64,000 nucleotides of DNA from Brucella cytisi (GCA_012103075.1 JAAVLQ010000002.1:575001-639000), one strand, 5' to 3'. Counted from the stretch's first letter, positions 30,287 through 41,403 are shown. Program-made: numbers and translations. The notes: a model not told the origin generated them from the sequence alone.

Positions 30287-31477
30287 ATGACGAATCCGAA
30301 ACCTGCTGAACCCATGTCGCGCAATCTGGTCCGCATCGGACTGGCTTTCGCCGTGCTGTTGCTGCTCGCCGCTGGCGCTGCGTTTTATTATGCATCCCGT
30401 GTGTCGGACAAAGCCCGCCATGCAGAAGCCGGTGACACAATACAGGTCGCGATCAACGGTAAAAGCTGCGATCCGAACGAACTGACCGTTCCGGCCGGGC
30501 GCTCGGTATTCGAAATTGTCAATAAGTCCGACCGTACGGTCGAGTGGGAAAATCCTCGACGGAGTAATGGTTCTTGAGGAGCGCGAAAATATTGCGCCGG
30601 GTTTCAAGCAGACCATCACCGCCAAGCTGACGCCCGGCGAATACCAGATTACCTGCGGGCTTCTTTCCAATCCGCGCGGCAAGCTGATCGTGACTGCGAC
30701 CGCTGCCAGTGAAGCGGAAAAGGGCAAGCTTCCGCTTACAGCTTTCATTGGTGCACTGGCTGAATATCAGATTTATCTGACCACAGAGGTTGCCGAATTC
30801 CAGAAATCGGTTTCGGCACTTTCCACGGCAATAGCCAGCGGTAATCTTGAGGCTGCGCAAACCGCCTACGGTCCGGCGCGAGAAGCCTATGCGCGCATTG
30901 CTCCCGTGTCGGAAGCGTTCTCCGATCTCGATACAGCTATCAATGCTCGTGCGGATTATTTTGAAAAGCGCGAGCAGGACCCTGCGTTCGGTGGTTTGCA
31001 CCGTATCGAATACGGTTTGTTCGAACAAAAACCGTCGATGGTCTGGCTCCTGTTGCTGGCAAGCTTGAGCAGGATGCCACTGCATTGAAAGAACGCATTC
31101 GCGGGCTACGGATTTCGCCGGATCGCATGATGGCGGGCACTGCTTCTGCATTGAACCGTTTTGCATCGACCGCGTCGGATGCTGGTGAAGACCGGTACGC
31201 TCACACCGATCTGCAGGCTTTGTCTGGCCTTCTTGAAGGCTCTGGCAAGACTGCCGATGTCCTGCGCCCCATTGTTATAAAGGCTGATCCGAAAGCCTTT
31301 GAAGGCATCGACAAGGACGCAGCTTCGATCAGGAAGCTGCTTGGTACGGGTGCTGAAGGCAATGGCTACAAGGCGTATGATGCTCTGTCGTCTGATGAAA
31401 AGACGAAAATTAAGGAAGGTGCGGCTCAACTCGCTGCACAGTTTACGAAACTCCGCGATCAGCTTGGGGTAGATTGA
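30287..31477 (+). CDS. efeO: EfeO, cupredoxin plus M75-domain periplasmic iron-binding protein (frame broken twice)
   Basis: A periplasmic partner of EfeU, about 396 residues: a membrane anchor/signal VRIGLAFAVLLLLAAGAAFY, a cupredoxin-like domain with CDPNELTVPAGRSVFEIVN and GEYQITCGLLSNPRG, then the M75 (imelysin-like) domain with the iron-binding [11 protein letters not shown] motif and GEDRYAHTDL. Breaks at 30549-30552 (four A where three fit) and 31027-31031 (five A where six fit). Its stop overlaps the efeB start. Thought to bind Fe2+/Fe3+ and hand it to the permease. Confidence 0.85.
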
Positions 31478-32812
31478 TGACCAGAAAATTTTTCAAAACC
31501 GATAAAATTACGACAGAAGAGCCTGTTTCCGCCGGTCGCCGTGCACTGCTCCTCGGGGCTGGCGCAACCGGGGTTGCCGGAGCAGTTGCAGGCGTGCTTG
31601 CCCCGCAGACAGCCCATGCTCTTTCCTCGGAAAGCGTGACCAATGCGCCGGAAAGCGACGAGATTCACGAAAGTCAGCCTTTTTATGGGAAGCACCAGCC
31701 CGGTATCGTCACGCCGCGCCCTGCTGCGGGTCTCGTCGCTTCCTTTGATGTGTTGGCACGTGACCGCGCCGAACTGGAGCGTATGTTCAAGCTGCTCACA
31801 GAGCGGGCAGAATTTTTGATGAAGGGTGGAGAACCACCGGAGCTTGATGCGAAGTTTCCGCCATCGGATTCCGGTATTCTTGGACCTGTCGTCACGCCGG
31901 ATAACCTCACGGTTACGGTGGCGCTAGGCTCATCATTGTTCGATGATCGTTTCGGTTTGAAGCCGTTGAAGCCGAAACTTCTGCAGCGCATGACCGGTTT
32001 CCCCAACGACGCCCTGCAGAAGGACATCTGCCACGGGGACCTCGTCATTCAGTTCTGTTCGAATACGCCGGACACGAACATCCATGCGCTGCGCGACATC
32101 ATGAAGAACATGCCTGATCTTCTGATGGTTCGCTGGAAGCAGGAAGGAACGGTTCCGGTGCAACCGCCGCATTCGCCCCGGGCGAAGGAAAGCGCACGAA
32201 ACTTCCTCGGTTTCCGCGATGGATCCGCCAATCCGGATTCCGCCGATGATGCATTGATGAACCGCATCGTTTGGGTGCAGAAGCAAAATGAAGAGCCGGG
32301 CTGGGCCGCTAATGGCAGCTATATGGCTGTGCGCATCATTCGCAATTTTGTCGAACGCTGGGACCGCACACCGCTGCAGGAGCAGGAAGCCATTTTCGGA
32401 CGCCGCAAGAATAGTGGCGCGCCATTCGACGGTAAAACCGAAGCCGATGTTCCCGATTATGCGAGGGATGAGGATGGCAAGGTGACGCCACTCGACTCGC
32501 ATATCCGTTTGGCAAATCCGCGGGATGTCAATGCCGAGCAGCACCTCATTCTGCGTCGACCATTCAACTATTCAAACGGGGTCAGCAAATCAGGTCAGCT
32601 TGATATGGGGCTGCTCTTCATCGCCTATCAGGCCGACACGGAGAAAGGGCTTCATCACGGTTCAAAACCGTCTCAACGGCGAGCCGCTGGAAGAATACCT
32701 GAAACCGATTGGGGGCGGGTATTTCTTCGCGCTGCCCGGTGTTCAGGATCATAAGGACTACTACGCGCGTGCACTTTTGGAGGCAAGCGGTCCGCAAAAT
32801 GCTGGCGGGTGA
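31477..32812 (+). CDS. efeB: EfeB, Dyp-type haem peroxidase exported by Tat (frame broken once)
   Basis: A periplasmic DyP peroxidase, about 444 residues. The Tat signal contains [20 protein letters not shown]. Catalytic features: [11 protein letters not shown] (the GxxDG motif with distal Asp), the Arg in RRPFNYSNG, and the probable haem-ligand His in [12 protein letters not shown]. The frame breaks at 32647-32649 (three G where two fit); the restored C-terminus ends [14 protein letters not shown]. It overlaps efeO by one base. In the EfeUOB system it oxidises Fe2+ or releases iron from haem at acidic pH. Confidence 0.87.
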
Positions 32813-32880
32813 GGATCGCATCTCAAGTTTTTGATTTGACGCGCATTTCCCGCAATGCGCTTTATCTGGAGAGGCTAAAC

Positions 32881-33709
32881 ATGAAGTATCGTCTGCCATT
32901 GCTCGCATCGGCATGTGCCGTTGCCCTCACGCTCAGCTTCGGCGCAGCCAAGGCCGAAGTTTCGCCGCTGGACCTTGTTCAGCCGATTGCTGACTACAAA
33001 GTCTATGTGCAGGAAAACCTCGACGTTCTGGTAAAGGACACCAAGGCTTTCACCGACGCGGTCAAAGCAGGCGATTTGGAAAAGGCCAAGGAGCTTTATC
33101 CTTCATCGCGCGTCTCCTACGAAAAAGATCGAGCCGATTGCCGAGCTTTTCGCCGATCTTGACGCTTCGATCGACAGCCGCGCCGATGACCATGAAAACG
33201 GCGAGAAGTCGGAAGACTTTACCGGGTTCCATCGCATCGAGTATGGCCTGTTTGCGCAGAATTCAACTGAAGGACTCGCTCCGGTTGCCGACAAGCTCTA
33301 CGCAGATGTGCTGGAACTCCAGAAGCGTGTAAAAGACCTCACCGTTCCGCCAGAAAAGGTTGTTGGCGGAGCCGCTGCCCTGCTTGAAGAAGTGGCTGCA
33401 ACCAAGATTTCCGGTGAGGAAGATCGTTACAGCCACACCGATCTTTGGGATTTCAAGGCCAATGTCGATGGCGCCCAGAAGATCGTCGAGCTTTTCAAGC
33501 CTTTGCTGGAAAAGGAAAATCCGGACCTCGTGAAGAAGGTGGAAGCCAACTTCAAGACTGTCGACGACATTCTTGCAAAGTACAAGAAGGGTGACGGCTA
33601 CAGATCCTACGACAAGCTGTCGGATGATGATCGCAAGGCGCTTGCTGGTCCTGTGACCACGCTTGCCGAAGATCTTTCTACCCTGCGCGGGACGCTCGGC
33701 CTGAATTAA
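32881..33709 (+). CDS. EfeM/EfeO-like M75-domain periplasmic protein without cupredoxin domain (frame broken once)
   Basis: About 275 residues: signal peptide [18 protein letters not shown], then directly the M75 domain: [33 protein letters not shown] with the HxxE-type iron motif, [20 protein letters not shown] and [20 protein letters not shown]. It lacks the N-terminal cupredoxin domain of the efeO product at 30287, so it is the short EfeM-type form. Frame break at 33122-33126 (five A where four fit). Sixty-nine bases after efeB, same strand, with a terminator just downstream: last gene of the operon. Having both long and short EfeO proteins in one operon is a notable arrangement. Confidence 0.82.
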
Positions 33710-33721
33710 AAGCGAACACTG

Positions 33722-33746
33722 AAATGGCGGGTTACCCCGCCATTTT
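33722..33746. terminator. Bidirectional terminator between the iron operon and the LacI gene
   Basis: Stem AAATGGCGGG / CCCGCCATTT with a short TTAC-type loop and A/T tracts on both sides, placed between two convergent genes. Confidence 0.8.
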
Positions 33747-34785
33747 CATGCGCTCATGCGCAGTTTGATTTCGGCATTGAGTAGAATGCGCTGTGTTTCT
33801 GGAAGTTCCAGTCGGTCATCCGTTGTTTCGCCCAGTGTTCGAAACAAGAGCTCAATCGCCAGCCGTCCGATTTCATTGTAATCCTGCGCCACTGTAGTGA
33901 GTGGAGGACACGTATATTCCGATAACGGATTATTGTCGTGACCGGCGACACGAACGTCGCAATCCTTGAGTCTGCCAATTTTCAGACCGGCCTGCCAGAG
34001 TGCACTCGTTACGCCAAAGGCGATGCGATCATTGGAGCACAGAACAGTGCTTGTCGGCAGGCGTCCCTTTCGCGTAGAATTCTCGCGGTCTGCTCGAAGG
34101 CATAACGTTCGAAATCCCAGCTTCGGCTTTGTTCGAGGTCAATGATGCGTGGCTCATAACCAAGCTTTTCCATGGCTTGTCGATACGCATCTTGCCGCTT
34201 GATTGCATTGTTGTTGACCATCGGCATGGAAAAATAACAGGGCTCGCTGCCCGAGCGGCACAGATAATCGACAATCAGATGGAAGGATTTGAGATTGTCG
34301 GTGCCGACAAAGGGTGAGGTGCTGTCGAGCGGAGAGTCGACATAGACAATTGGAACGTCTTCCGCGAGACGTGCCAGTGTCGAATGTTGCGACTCTTCGC
34401 CAAGCGGTGCGATGATGGCACCTGCGACATTGAGCGAACGCAGGGTTTCAATTGCCTGCTTTTCTAATTCCGGCTTACCATCGGATGACAGGACAATCGC
34501 AAGATAGCCGCGTTGCTCTGCGAGCGATTGCAATCGTTTCGTCATAGCCATGTAGAAATGATCGAGCTGGTTGGGGATAATTATACCCAGAATTGTCGTG
34601 CGACGTCGATTGAGGTTCACCGCGAAAAGATTGGGACGAAAGCCGGATTGCTTGATCGCCGCTTCAATCAGTTCTCGGGTCTTGGGGCGGACGGACGACG
34701 GATCGCTGAAATATTTCGACACTGTCGGGCGGGAAAGCCCAACAAACTCCGAAAAATCCTCCATGGTGCGTATTGTTTTGCGCAC
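33746..34785 (-). CDS. LacI-family transcriptional regulator (frame broken once)
   Basis: A LacI/GalR repressor of about 346 residues. Helix-turn-helix TMEDFSEFVGLSRPTVSKYF is followed by the hinge region NLNRRRTTILGIIIPN and a periplasmic-binding-protein-like effector domain (VPIVYVDSPLDSTSPFVGTD, VRVAGHDNNPLSEYTCPPL). Frame break at 34068-34070 (three T where four fit). GTG at 34785 is the likely start; an ATG seven codons later would cut into the HTH. It is divergent from the polyol ABC operon, whose promoter holds a matching palindrome at 35199, so it probably represses that operon until sorbitol or mannitol is present. Confidence 0.8.
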
Positions 34786-35166
34786 GTCTTTACGTCCTGT
34801 TCGTCAGTTGTCGCAGGCTGGATGCACACGACGATGCTGTTTTTGCGAAGCCGCCGCATAAACTGGAATGTGCTGATTTCTCGGGACAAAATCTGGCCCC
34901 GGTTGCTGCTTCTGTAACGATTTCAGGATGTTCCTCCAGCTCCGCTCGCCGTTGTACTCCTCCGGGCGAAGTCCCGTCAAACTGTCAAAAGGCGGGGCAA
35001 AACGTCAAGCAGGCAAATGTGTTCGCAGAGAATGATGCGGTGAATATCCATATATGCTAAAACATCGGTTCGTGAATTTGGCAGGTGGAAATGTCCGTGA
35101 TTTCAGCCTTCAGAATTGTTCACAAAACGGTCATTTCTCCTCGCAACGCAAAATTGAAAACCGTGC

Positions 35167-35210
35167 TTGACAAGTCACGGAAGCTCGCGCCATAAATTTT
35201 ACATATGTAA
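35167..35210 (+). promoter_or_regulatory. Promoter and candidate LacI operator of the polyol operon
   Basis: TTGACA (35167-35172) and CATAAA (35191-35196) with an 18-base spacer form a sigma-70-like promoter. The perfect 12-bp palindrome TTACATATGTAA at 35199-35210 covers the expected transcription start and is the likely repressor site. The remainder of 34786-35166 shows no gene. Confidence 0.55.
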
Positions 35211-35245
35211 GAATTTTGCTATGCATTCGTAAAGGAGGAGACGAA

Positions 35246-36565
35246 ATGCGGACCAAGTCTTATGTTGCAGGGCTTATTGCGTCTGCTGCAAGTGTTGCAG
35301 TTATGGCCGGGGCTGCGTGGGCGGAAAGAGCTCACCATCGCGACGGTCAATAATGGTGACATGATCATCATGCAGAAACTGTCGCCGGAGTGGGAAAAAG
35401 CCACCGGCAATAAAATCAACTGGGTTGTGCTTGAAGAAAACGTGCTGCGTCAGCGCGTCACGACCGATATCGCTACCAAGAGCGGCCAGTTCGATATCCT
35501 GACCATTGGTGGTTACGAGACGCCGATCTGGGGCAAAGCTGGCTGGCTTCTGTCGGTCGATGATCTTGGTGATGATTACGGCTATGACGATCTCATCAAG
35601 CCGGTTCGCGCCGGTCTGACGGTGGATGGCAAGCTTTACGCCGTGCCGTTCTATGCCGAAAGCTCGTTTACGCTCTATCGTAAGGACTTGTTTGACGCGG
35701 CGGGCCTCAAGATGCCCGATGCGCCAACCTATGCGGAAATCAAGGATTTCGCGACCAAGCTCACCGACAAATCGAAAGAGCAATATGGTCTCTGTCTGCG
35801 CGGAAAGCCGGGCTGGGGCGAAAACATGGCTTACCTCGGCACGCTGATCAATACGTTTGGTGGCAGGTGGTTCGATGAAAACTGGAAGCCTCAGATCAAT
35901 TCGGACGAATGGAAGAAGGCGGTCAACTTCTACGTCGATCTGATGAAGGAAGCAGGCCCTCCCGGAATTACCTCGAACGGATTCAACGAAAATCAGGCCC
36001 TGTTCTCGACCGGTCATTGCGCCATGTGGATCGACGCCACTTCGGCTGCCGGACGCATCTATGATCCGAAGCAGAGCGGGTTGCCGACAAGGTTGCCTTT
36101 ACCAAGGCACCGGTCGAGGTGACGCCAAACGGTTCTTCATGGGCGTGGTCTTGGAACCTCGCAATTCCGGCATCGAGCAAGAAGGTGGAAGCCGCGAAGT
36201 CGTTCCTGAAATGGGCGACCTCGAAGGAATATGTCGAGCTCGTCGGCAAGTCCGAAGACTGGGTTGCTGTTCCTCCGGGCACACGCCAGTCCACTTATGC
36301 CAACGAGGAATACAAGAAGGCAGCTCCCTTCGCGGATACGGTGCTGAAAGCCATCGAATCTGCCGATCCGACAAAGCCGACCAAGGACCCGGTCCCTTAT
36401 ACCGGCATCCAGTTTGTGGCCATTCCTGAATTCCGGGCCATCGGCACGCTGGTTGGACAGGCGATTTCGTCGGCTGTTGCCGGTCAGCAGAGCGTTGATG
36501 CAGCGCTCGACGGTGCGCAGCGTCAGGTCGAACAGATCATGACGCAATCCGGTTACATCAAGTAG
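35246..36565 (+). CDS. smoE: Sorbitol/mannitol ABC transporter substrate-binding protein (frame broken twice)
   Basis: A family-1 periplasmic binding protein of about 439 residues for polyols. Signal peptide ends AGAAWA-E; then LTIATVNNGDMIIMQKLSPE, GQFDILTIGGYETPIWGKAG, LYAVPFYAESSFTLYRKDLF, GWGENMAYLGTLINTFGGRW and, after the second break, TPNGSSWAWSWNLAIPASSK. Breaks at 35324-35326 (three A where two fit) and 36078-36080 (three G where four fit). Strong ribosome-binding site AAAGGAGGAG. Followed by two permeases, an ATPase and three polyol dehydrogenases in the order known for smo operons. Confidence 0.8.
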
Positions 36566-36575
36566 CCGTGAGATA

Positions 36576-36617
36576 AAGGTCTGCCGCCTTCGGTAGGAGG
36601 AAGGCGGCAGACCTGAT
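36576..36617 (+). repeat. Intercistronic hairpin between binding protein and permease genes
   Basis: Fifteen-base perfect stem AGGTCTGCCGCCTTC / GAAGGCGGCAGACCT with an 8-base loop GGTAGGAG, located just after the smoE stop. Such structures often protect the binding-protein mRNA and lower expression of the permeases that follow. No T tract follows, so it is probably not a full terminator. Confidence 0.7.
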
Positions 36618-36672
36618 TTTCGTAGAGGTTCGCCACGGTGAATCCGAAACGGGAAGGGGAGGATAAGTCCGA

Positions 36673-37592
36673 ATGCCAGCAAACCATGCGTTGGCCGCAG
36701 GCACAAAATCACGCTTTGCAGCAAAGTCTCGTCGCAGTGTCCGCACCGGACCGCTGCTCGCTCCGGCAGTCATTCTGCTTTTGCTATGGATGATCGTTCC
36801 ACTGGCGATGACCCTTTGGTTCTCGTTTCAGTATTACAATCTCATCAATCCATTTATTACTGGTTTTGCCGGTTTCTCGAACTATTCCTTCCTGTTATCT
36901 GATCCGACCTTATGGTCGGCAATCGCCAAGACACTGATCCTTGTCGTGTCGGTTCTCGTGATATCGGTCGTCTTTGGCGTGCTGTTCGCGGTCATCTTCG
37001 ATCAGGATTTCTGGGGCAAGAATATAGCGCGGCTTCTGGTCATTGCGCCGTTCTTCGTCATGCCGACCGTTTCGGCGCTTATCTGGAAAAACTTGCTGAT
37101 GCATCCGGTGAACGGGCTGTTCGCCTTCATTTCACGCAGTTTCGGATTGCCGGTCATCGATTGGTTCTCGCAGTTTCCAATGGCTTCCGTCATCATAATT
37201 GTGTCCCGGCAATGGGTGCCGTTTGCGACGCTGATCCTGATGACGGCGATGCAGTCTCTTGATAGGGAACAGATGGAGGCTGCGCGCACGGACGACGGGC
37301 CAAAGGCCCGGTAATGTTCTATTATATCGTGCTGCCGCATTTGCTGCGCCCGATCTCGGTCGTCATCATGATCGAGACGATCTTTCTGCTGTCGGTGTTT
37401 GCGGAAATTCTTGTTACCACTTCGGGTGGACCGGGTATCGCCACGACGACGCTGACCTATTTCATTTATCTGAAAGCGCTCCTGCAATGGGATATCGGCG
37501 GCGCTTCCGCAGCCGGCGTCATCGCCATCATCCTTGCCAACATCGTTGCCGCGTTCCTGATCCGGACTGTCGCACGAAATCTGGATAATTAG
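36673..37592 (+). CDS. smoF: Polyol ABC transporter permease (frame broken once)
   Basis: A MalF-type inner-membrane permease, about 306 residues, six helices. APAVILLLLWMIVPLAMTLW begins the membrane part; the coupling EAA loop, restored, reads EAARTDDGPKGPVMF then YYIVLPHLLRPI. The break at 37302-37304 (three A where four fit) falls inside this loop and creates an early stop as written. Its ribosome-binding site GGGAGGATAAG (36657-36667) is complementary to the CTCCTCCC loops of the small RNAs. Thirteen bases separate it from the next permease. Confidence 0.8.
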
Positions 37593-37605
37593 GGAGGGCT
37601 GACCG

Positions 37606-38433
37606 ATGGCTGCAAAACGCAAGATCAACAAAGCTGCCGTCTCTGCCGGGATCATTGGCTGGATCGTGGCGTTGCTGATGTTCTTCCCTATCCTCTGGAT
37701 GCTGCTTGCTGCATTCAAGACGGAAATTGATGCGGTGGCACCACCAAAGCTGTTCTTCGAGCCAACGCTGGAGAACTTTGTAGCGGTCAATCAGCGTGCT
37801 GATTATTTCCGCTATGCCATGAACAGTATCGTTGAAAGTCTGGGCGCGACTATTCTCTCGCTCATTATCGCGGTGCCCGCGGCTTATGCGGCAGCGTTCT
37901 TCCCCGGCAAGCGCACTAAAGACCTTCTTCTATGGATGCTGTCCACCAAGATGCTGCCTGCAGTCGGCGTGCTGGTGCCGATCTATCTTCTGGCACGTGA
38001 TACCGGACTTCTTGATACGCGCACCGGTCTCATCATCATCTTCACCCTGTCCAATCTGCCGATTGTGGTCTGGATGCTCTATTCCTTTTTCAAGGAAGTG
38101 CCCGGAGAAATCCTCGAAGCAAGCCGCATGGACGGTGCGAAAGTCGGCCAGCAGATACGCTATTTGCTTCTGCCGCTAAGCCTTCCGGGTATCGCGTCCA
38201 CCGCGCTCCTTTCGATCATCCTTTGTTGGAATGAAGCGTTCTGGAGTCTGAATCTAACGGCTTCGCAAGCAGGCCCGCTTACCGCCTTCATAGCGTCCTT
38301 CTCGTCACCGGAAGGGTTGTTCTGGGCAAAACTCTCGGCAGCTTCCACGCTCGCCATCGCGCCAATACTTGTCTTCGGATGGGTCACGCAGCGCCAGCTG
38401 GTGCGCGGCCTCACTTTCGGCGCAGTGAAATAA
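37606..38433 (+). CDS. smoG: Polyol ABC transporter permease
   Basis: A MalG-type permease of 275 residues, intact. [20 protein letters not shown] is the first helix; the coupling loop is [20 protein letters not shown] then [18 protein letters not shown]. Lies between smoF and the ATPase gene with short spacers (13 and 10 bases), so it belongs to the same transcript. Confidence 0.87.
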   Translation: MAAKRKINKAAVSAGIIGWIVALLMFFPILWMLLAAFKTEIDAVAPPKLFFEPTLENFVAVNQRADYFRYAMNSIVESLGATILSLIIAVPAAYAAAFFPGKRTKDLLLWMLSTKMLPAVGVLVPIYLLARDTGLLDTRTGLIIIFTLSNLPIVVWMLYSFFKEVPGEILEASRMDGAKVGQQIRYLLLPLSLPGIASTALLSIILCWNEAFWSLNLTASQAGPLTAFIASFSSPEGLFWAKLSAASTLAIAPILVFGWVTQRQLVRGLTFGAVK

Positions 38434-38443
38434 AGGGAATGAA

Positions 38444-39571
38444 ATGGCTACACTATCACTGAAAAACGCCACCAAGTCCTTTGGCAATATTGATGTCATC
38501 AAAGGTGTCGATCTCGACATTGCAGACCGCGAATTCGTGGTTTTCGTCGGGCCATCCGGTTCGGGCAAGTCGACGCTTCTGCGCATGATTGCCGGGCTTG
38601 AGGAAATCACCGGCGGAGACCTCACGATTGATGGTGAGCGTATCAACGATACGCCGCCGGATGAGCGTGGTCTTGCCATGGTTTTCCAGACCTATGCGCT
38701 CTATCCGCATATGAATGTGCGCGACAATATGGGTTTTGCGCTGAAACTTGCAGGTGTTGCCAAGGCGGAACGTGACCGCAAGGTGGAAGAGGTTGCAAAA
38801 ACGCTGCAGCTCGACCAATTGCTTGACCGCAAACCGAAACAGCTTTCCGGCGGTCAGCGTCAGCGTGTTGCCATTGGACGCGCAATGGTGCGCGAACCGA
38901 AGATTTTCCTGTTCGATGAGCCGCTGTCCAATCTCGATGCCGCGCTCCGCGTTCAGATGCGTATTGAATTGGCGCGCCTGCACGACCGGCTCAATGCGAC
39001 GATGATCTATGTCACGCATGATCAGGTGGAAGCGATGACGCTTGCACACAAGATCGTGGTTCTCCGCGATGGGAAGGTGGAGCAGGTAGGATCGCCACTG
39101 GAGCTTTATCATCATCCGGTCAATCGTTTTGTGGCTGGTTTTATCGGTTCACCGACCATGAACTTCATCGAAGTCAAAGCCAGTGCCGTCGATGCCGACG
39201 GGGTGACGGTTCAGCTTGCAAATGGACGTTCCGTCAAAGCGCCTGTCAAAAGCGAAGGCGTAAGCGCTGGGGCGCCGCTGGTTCTCGGTATTCGTCCGGA
39301 ACATCTTCATCCGGCAGCGGATGGTATCCTCGAAGGCGAGATCATGGTTGTCGAACGCCTTGGCGGTGAGACCTATCTCTATGTGCAAAATGAAAGCGCA
39401 ACCGGACTGATTGTTGCGGAGGCAGGCGGTGGCAGCGCAGCACGTGCACACGAAACGGCGAAACTGGGTTTTGACCCGACCGACGCGCATTTGTTTACAC
39501 CCGACGGCAAGGCTTTGGAGCGCTTTGAACGGCATCCATTATTGCTGACGGAAAAGAAAACGCACCTGTGA
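38444..39571 (+). CDS. smoK: Polyol ABC transporter ATP-binding protein (MalK/UgpC type)
   Basis: The ATPase of the polyol importer, 375 residues, intact. Walker [11 protein letters not shown]-loop [14 protein letters not shown], signature [16 protein letters not shown], Walker [15 protein letters not shown], switch VTHDQVEA, and a C-terminal TOBE domain ([20 protein letters not shown]) as in MalK proteins. The start ATG at 38444 follows AAAGGGAATGAA. Confidence 0.9.
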   Translation: MATLSLKNATKSFGNIDVIKGVDLDIADREFVVFVGPSGSGKSTLLRMIAGLEEITGGDLTIDGERINDTPPDERGLAMVFQTYALYPHMNVRDNMGFALKLAGVAKAERDRKVEEVAKTLQLDQLLDRKPKQLSGGQRQRVAIGRAMVREPKIFLFDEPLSNLDAALRVQMRIELARLHDRLNATMIYVTHDQVEAMTLAHKIVVLRDGKVEQVGSPLELYHHPVNRFVAGFIGSPTMNFIEVKASAVDADGVTVQLANGRSVKAPVKSEGVSAGAPLVLGIRPEHLHPAADGILEGEIMVVERLGGETYLYVQNESATGLIVAEAGGGSAARAHETAKLGFDPTDAHLFTPDGKALERFERHPLLLTEKKTHL

Positions 39572-39601
39572 GTGCAGGCTGCAATATCCCGGAGTATCCC
39601 C

Positions 39602-40373
39602 ATGCGACTTAAAGACAAGGTGGCCCTCATCACTGGTGCTGCGCGCGGTATCGGACTTGGCTTCGCTGAAGCCTATGCGCGCGAGGGCGCGAGGGTTATT
39701 ATTGCCGATATTAATATTGAGCGGGCAGAGGAGGCCGCACGCGGCATCGGTTCATCGGTCAAGGCGGTAAAGCTTGACGTGACCGACCTCAGTCAGATTG
39801 ACAAGGTTGTTGCAGAGATCGACGCGGAATATGGCGGCATCGATATTCTGGTCAACAATGCCGCGATCTTCGATATGGCCCCTATCAACGAACTGACCGA
39901 AGACAGTTATGAGCGTGTACTCGGCATCAACCTGAAGGGACCGCTTTTCATGATGAAGGCGGTTTCAAACGTAATGATCAAGCGCGGACGCGGCGGCAAG
40001 GATCATCAATATGGCGAGCGGGCCGGTCGTCGCGGCGAGGCGCTGGTGACCCTCTATTGCGCGTCTAAGGCCGCCATCATTTCCGCCACGCAGTCGGCTG
40101 CTTTGGCGCTCGTCAAGCATGGCATCAATGTCAATGCGATTGCACCGGGCGTGGTCGACGGCGAACATTGGGACGTGGTGGATGCGAATTTTGCCAAATG
40201 GGAAGGCTTGAAGCCCGGTGAGAAAAAAAGCGGCGGTAGCGAAGTCCGTTCCAATCGGTCGGTTCGCGACGCCGGAAGATATTACCGGCATGGCCGTTTT
40301 CCTTGCATCATCTGATAGCGACTACATCCTCGCCCAGACATTCGGCGTTGACGGTGGCAACTGGATGGCATGA
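39602..40373 (+). CDS. smoS: Sorbitol dehydrogenase, short-chain type (three frame breaks, two compensating)
   Basis: An NAD-dependent short-chain dehydrogenase oxidising D-sorbitol (L-iditol, galactitol) to the ketose, about 256 residues. TGAARGIGLGFAEAYAREG is the nucleotide-binding turn, NNAAIFDMAP the NNA motif, and YCASKAA holds the catalytic Tyr and Lys. An extra G near 40001 and a missing G near 40030 shift and restore the frame, so about ten residues before the active-site Tyr are misread (DHQYGER in place of IINMAS-like sequence) without a stop. A third break at 40222-40228 (seven A where six fit) alters the C-terminus, which restored ends FGVDGGNWMA. Upstream ATG gives a normal N-terminus MRLKDKVALITG. 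Confidence 0.8.
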
Positions 40374-40392
40374 GACAGGGCCGGGACACACA

Positions 40393-41403
40393 ATGAAAGC
40401 GATCTATTTTACAGGCCACGGCGAAGCCGGACTGACTGATCTGCCGGAGCCGGTATTACAGTCGGGACACGCCTTGATCGACGTCAGGGCATCCGGTTTG
40501 TGTCACACCGACATAGATGTTTTGCATGGCCGCTATGGGTCCAGCGCATTTCCGCTGGTACCGGGGCATGAATATGCTGGCATTGTGGTCGCGGTCGCGG
40601 AAGACGTGACCAATGTGAAGGTGGGCGACCGCATTGCGGTCGATCCGAATATTCCCTGCGGTCATTGCCGTGCCTGCCTCAAGGGGCTCACCAATCTGTG
40701 CTCGGACTTAAAGGCCTATGGGGTAACCCATAATGGTGGCTTCGCAGGCATGAGCCTTGTCGATGCCAGCCATCTCCATTCCATTGGCGATCTGCCTTTT
40801 GACGTAGCAGCACTCGCGGAACCACTTGCCTGTGTCCTCAACGGTCTTGGCGCAGCGGAACTGAAAACCGGCTCACAAGGTGCCGAAAATGCACTCGTCT
40901 TCGGTGCAGGCCCGATTGGCTTGTTGCTAGCCTTATCGTTGAAGGCGCAAGGCGTGCAACAGGTTGCCGTGGCTGACATCAACGAACACCGTCTGACTTT
41001 TGTCGAAAGTCTGGGCCTCGAGCCGGTCGTATCGGGTTCGGAGATGCTGGATAAGCGTAAGCGCAGTTTCGATTTTGTTGCCGATGCGACCGGTATCGCC
41101 AAGGTCGTTGAAAGCATGATTGGCTTCACGGCTGACGGTGGTACGGTGCTGGTGTTTGGCGTTTGCGCACCTGACGCGCGGATTTCGATTTCGCCTTTCT
41201 ACATTTTCCGTCGTCAGATCCGTATTGCCGGATCGCATTCATTGAACCACAACATTCCGCAGGCACTGGAAATCCTCAAACAGGACAAGGGCGAAATGGC
41301 ACGCCTCGTTTCGCATCGGCTGCCGCTCAGTGAAATGCTGCCGTTCTTCACCAAGCACGGTGGGGATCCAGCCACGATGAAAGTCCAGTTCGTACCCGAT
41401 TGA
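40393..41403 (+). CDS. Zinc-dependent medium-chain alcohol/polyol dehydrogenase
   Basis: A cytoplasmic zinc alcohol dehydrogenase, 336 residues, intact. Catalytic-zinc region: CHTDIDVLHG and GHEYAGIVV; structural-zinc Cys cluster: CGHCRACLKGLTNLC; NAD-binding turn VFGAGPIGLLLALSLKAQG. Members oxidise sorbitol, xylitol, threonine or galactitol. Lying between smoS and mtlK, it probably oxidises another polyol carried by the same importer. Start ATG at 40393, 19 bases after smoS. Confidence 0.85.
   Translation: MKAIYFTGHGEAGLTDLPEPVLQSGHALIDVRASGLCHTDIDVLHGRYGSSAFPLVPGHEYAGIVVAVAEDVTNVKVGDRIAVDPNIPCGHCRACLKGLTNLCSDLKAYGVTHNGGFAGMSLVDASHLHSIGDLPFDVAALAEPLACVLNGLGAAELKTGSQGAENALVFGAGPIGLLLALSLKAQGVQQVAVADINEHRLTFVESLGLEPVVSGSEMLDKRKRSFDFVADATGIAKVVESMIGFTADGGTVLVFGVCAPDARISISPFYIFRRQIRIAGSHSLNHNIPQALEILKQDKGEMARLVSHRLPLSEMLPFFTKHGGDPATMKVQFVPD

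Noticed and set aside
40222..40228. A7 slippery run in the sorbitol dehydrogenase as a programmed frameshift site
   Set aside because: Many unrelated genes here have similar run-length breaks, so a sequencing error is more likely than programmed recoding.
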